This document shows, one piece after another, positions 63,271-64,000 of a stretch of 64,000 bases of DNA. Origin of the DNA: Anolis sagrei (taxonomy: Eukaryota > Chordata > Lepidosauria > Squamata > Anolidae); contig NC_090025.1 of NCBI RefSeq assembly GCF_037176765.1, positions 19,776,545 to 19,840,544 on the forward strand, read 5' to 3'. The first letter of the stretch is position 1. The number at the start of each line of letters is the position of its first letter. The notes beneath the pieces are model-generated. The model was not told where the DNA came from. It did not search any database and worked only from the letters and a program-made list of their open reading frames with translations. A program made the position numbers and the translations under genes.

Positions 63271-63722
63271 AACATTACACTGACTTGTAGGCACGCCCTG
63301 TTACTCTATTTCACAGATCCTCAGTCTTCAAGTCATTGGTTGAATTATAATGAGCCCACAAATTTTGTAGGGTTTTCCTAGTCAAATAATACCCAGAAGT
63401 GGTTTTGCGAGGTCCTTCCTCTGAAATATAGCCTGCAATACCTGATATTTGTTAGCAGCCTCCCACCTAAGTTCAAACCAAGGCTGGTCCTGCTTAGTGT
63501 CCAAGATCAAAAGGGATCTGGTGCCTTTAGGGCATTTGGGGCTGCTTACGTGAGAATAGCCAACAGAATTTAGGTAATTTATGGAGAAGGAAGCATGTAA
63601 TGCAGTGTTTACAAGTTAGGAGACAGACAAATGTGGATTGGCTGAAGGGGGCATTGTTTGATTTTGTGGCAAGGAGGCAAAGCCATCTTTGTCTTAATTG
63701 TCCAGGCTCCATTGACTTAGAC

Positions 63723-63840
63723 CAGGCATGGGAAATCTTCAGCCCTCCAGGTGTTTTGGACTTCAACTCCCACAATTCCTAACAGCCTACTGGGAGTTGA
63801 AGTTCAAATCACCTGGAGGGTTGAAGTTTGCCCATGCCTG
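63723..63840. mobile_element. hAT MITE with exact target duplication
   Basis: acttagac at 63715-63722 and 63841-63848, ends caggcatgggaaatcttc and gaagtttgcccatgcctg. Same family as 45583, apparently young. Confidence 0.9.
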
Positions 63841-64000
63841 ACTTAGACAGTTGCATTAGTTACCATCAATGGATTCTGCTGTGCGTAGTTAGCAGCCAAT
63901 CGCAGTGAAAATGGAATCCACAATTATGTAATACATTTATTTTGCATTTTGATTTTGATACATGAACAAGAATTGTTACTTTTGTTTTTTATTTGGCTGA

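Noticed and set aside
63527-63560. Possible SCPP exon ending at cttacg (minus-strand gtaagc)
   Set aside because: No AG acceptor at a sensible distance upstream.

Overview
The window looks like squamate (probably anole-type lizard) nuclear DNA. Genes are split into short exons with GT-AG introns. The AT-rich background is filled with families typical of lizard genomes: CR1 and L2-like LINEs, BovB, tRNA-headed Sauria-type SINEs, Penelope-like elements, hAT and mariner elements, Helitrons, and many microsatellites. The species call is inference. No bacterial, CRISPR, rRNA or tRNA genes were seen.

1-41.7 kb is a cluster of three short-chain dehydrogenases of the 17-beta-hydroxysteroid dehydrogenase 11/13 family (lipid-droplet/ER retinol and steroid dehydrogenases). 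Gene 1 (+, exons 3-7 only, 880-5432) runs in from the left edge. Gene 2 (+, 12238-22007) is complete, with 7 exons and 300 codons. Gene 3 (-, 27671-41672) is complete, also 7 exons and 300 codons, and faces gene 2 tail to tail. All three share identical exon lengths and phases and keep the Asn-Ser-Tyr-Lys active site where visible. Genes 1 and 2 form a recent tandem duplication that includes introns and 3' flank. An inverted, decayed exon-2 copy at 7845-7927 records a further lost copy.

41.7-49.1 kb is intergenic and repeat-rich. 49.1-60.3 kb (-) holds what I think is the most interesting item: an unrecognised small secreted Pro/Gln-rich gene built like a secretory calcium-binding phosphoprotein (SCPP). 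It has a TATA box, a non-coding first exon, a signal-peptide exon ending in phase 0, a short Ser-Ser-Ser-Glu-Glu exon, a string of 21-102 nt phase-0 exons rich in Pro, Phe and Gln, and a stop codon in a tiny penultimate exon. Three or four of its exons arose by tandem duplication of a unit of about 290 bp. A lone 30-nt phase-0 exon at 62995-63024 suggests a second gene of the same kind upstream.

In mammals HSD17B13 and HSD17B11 lie beside SPARCL1 and the acidic SCPP genes, so a Pro/Gln-rich SCPP-like gene next to this cluster fits the expected neighbourhood. The dehydrogenases and the secreted gene are neighbours by genome history, with no sign of a shared pathway.
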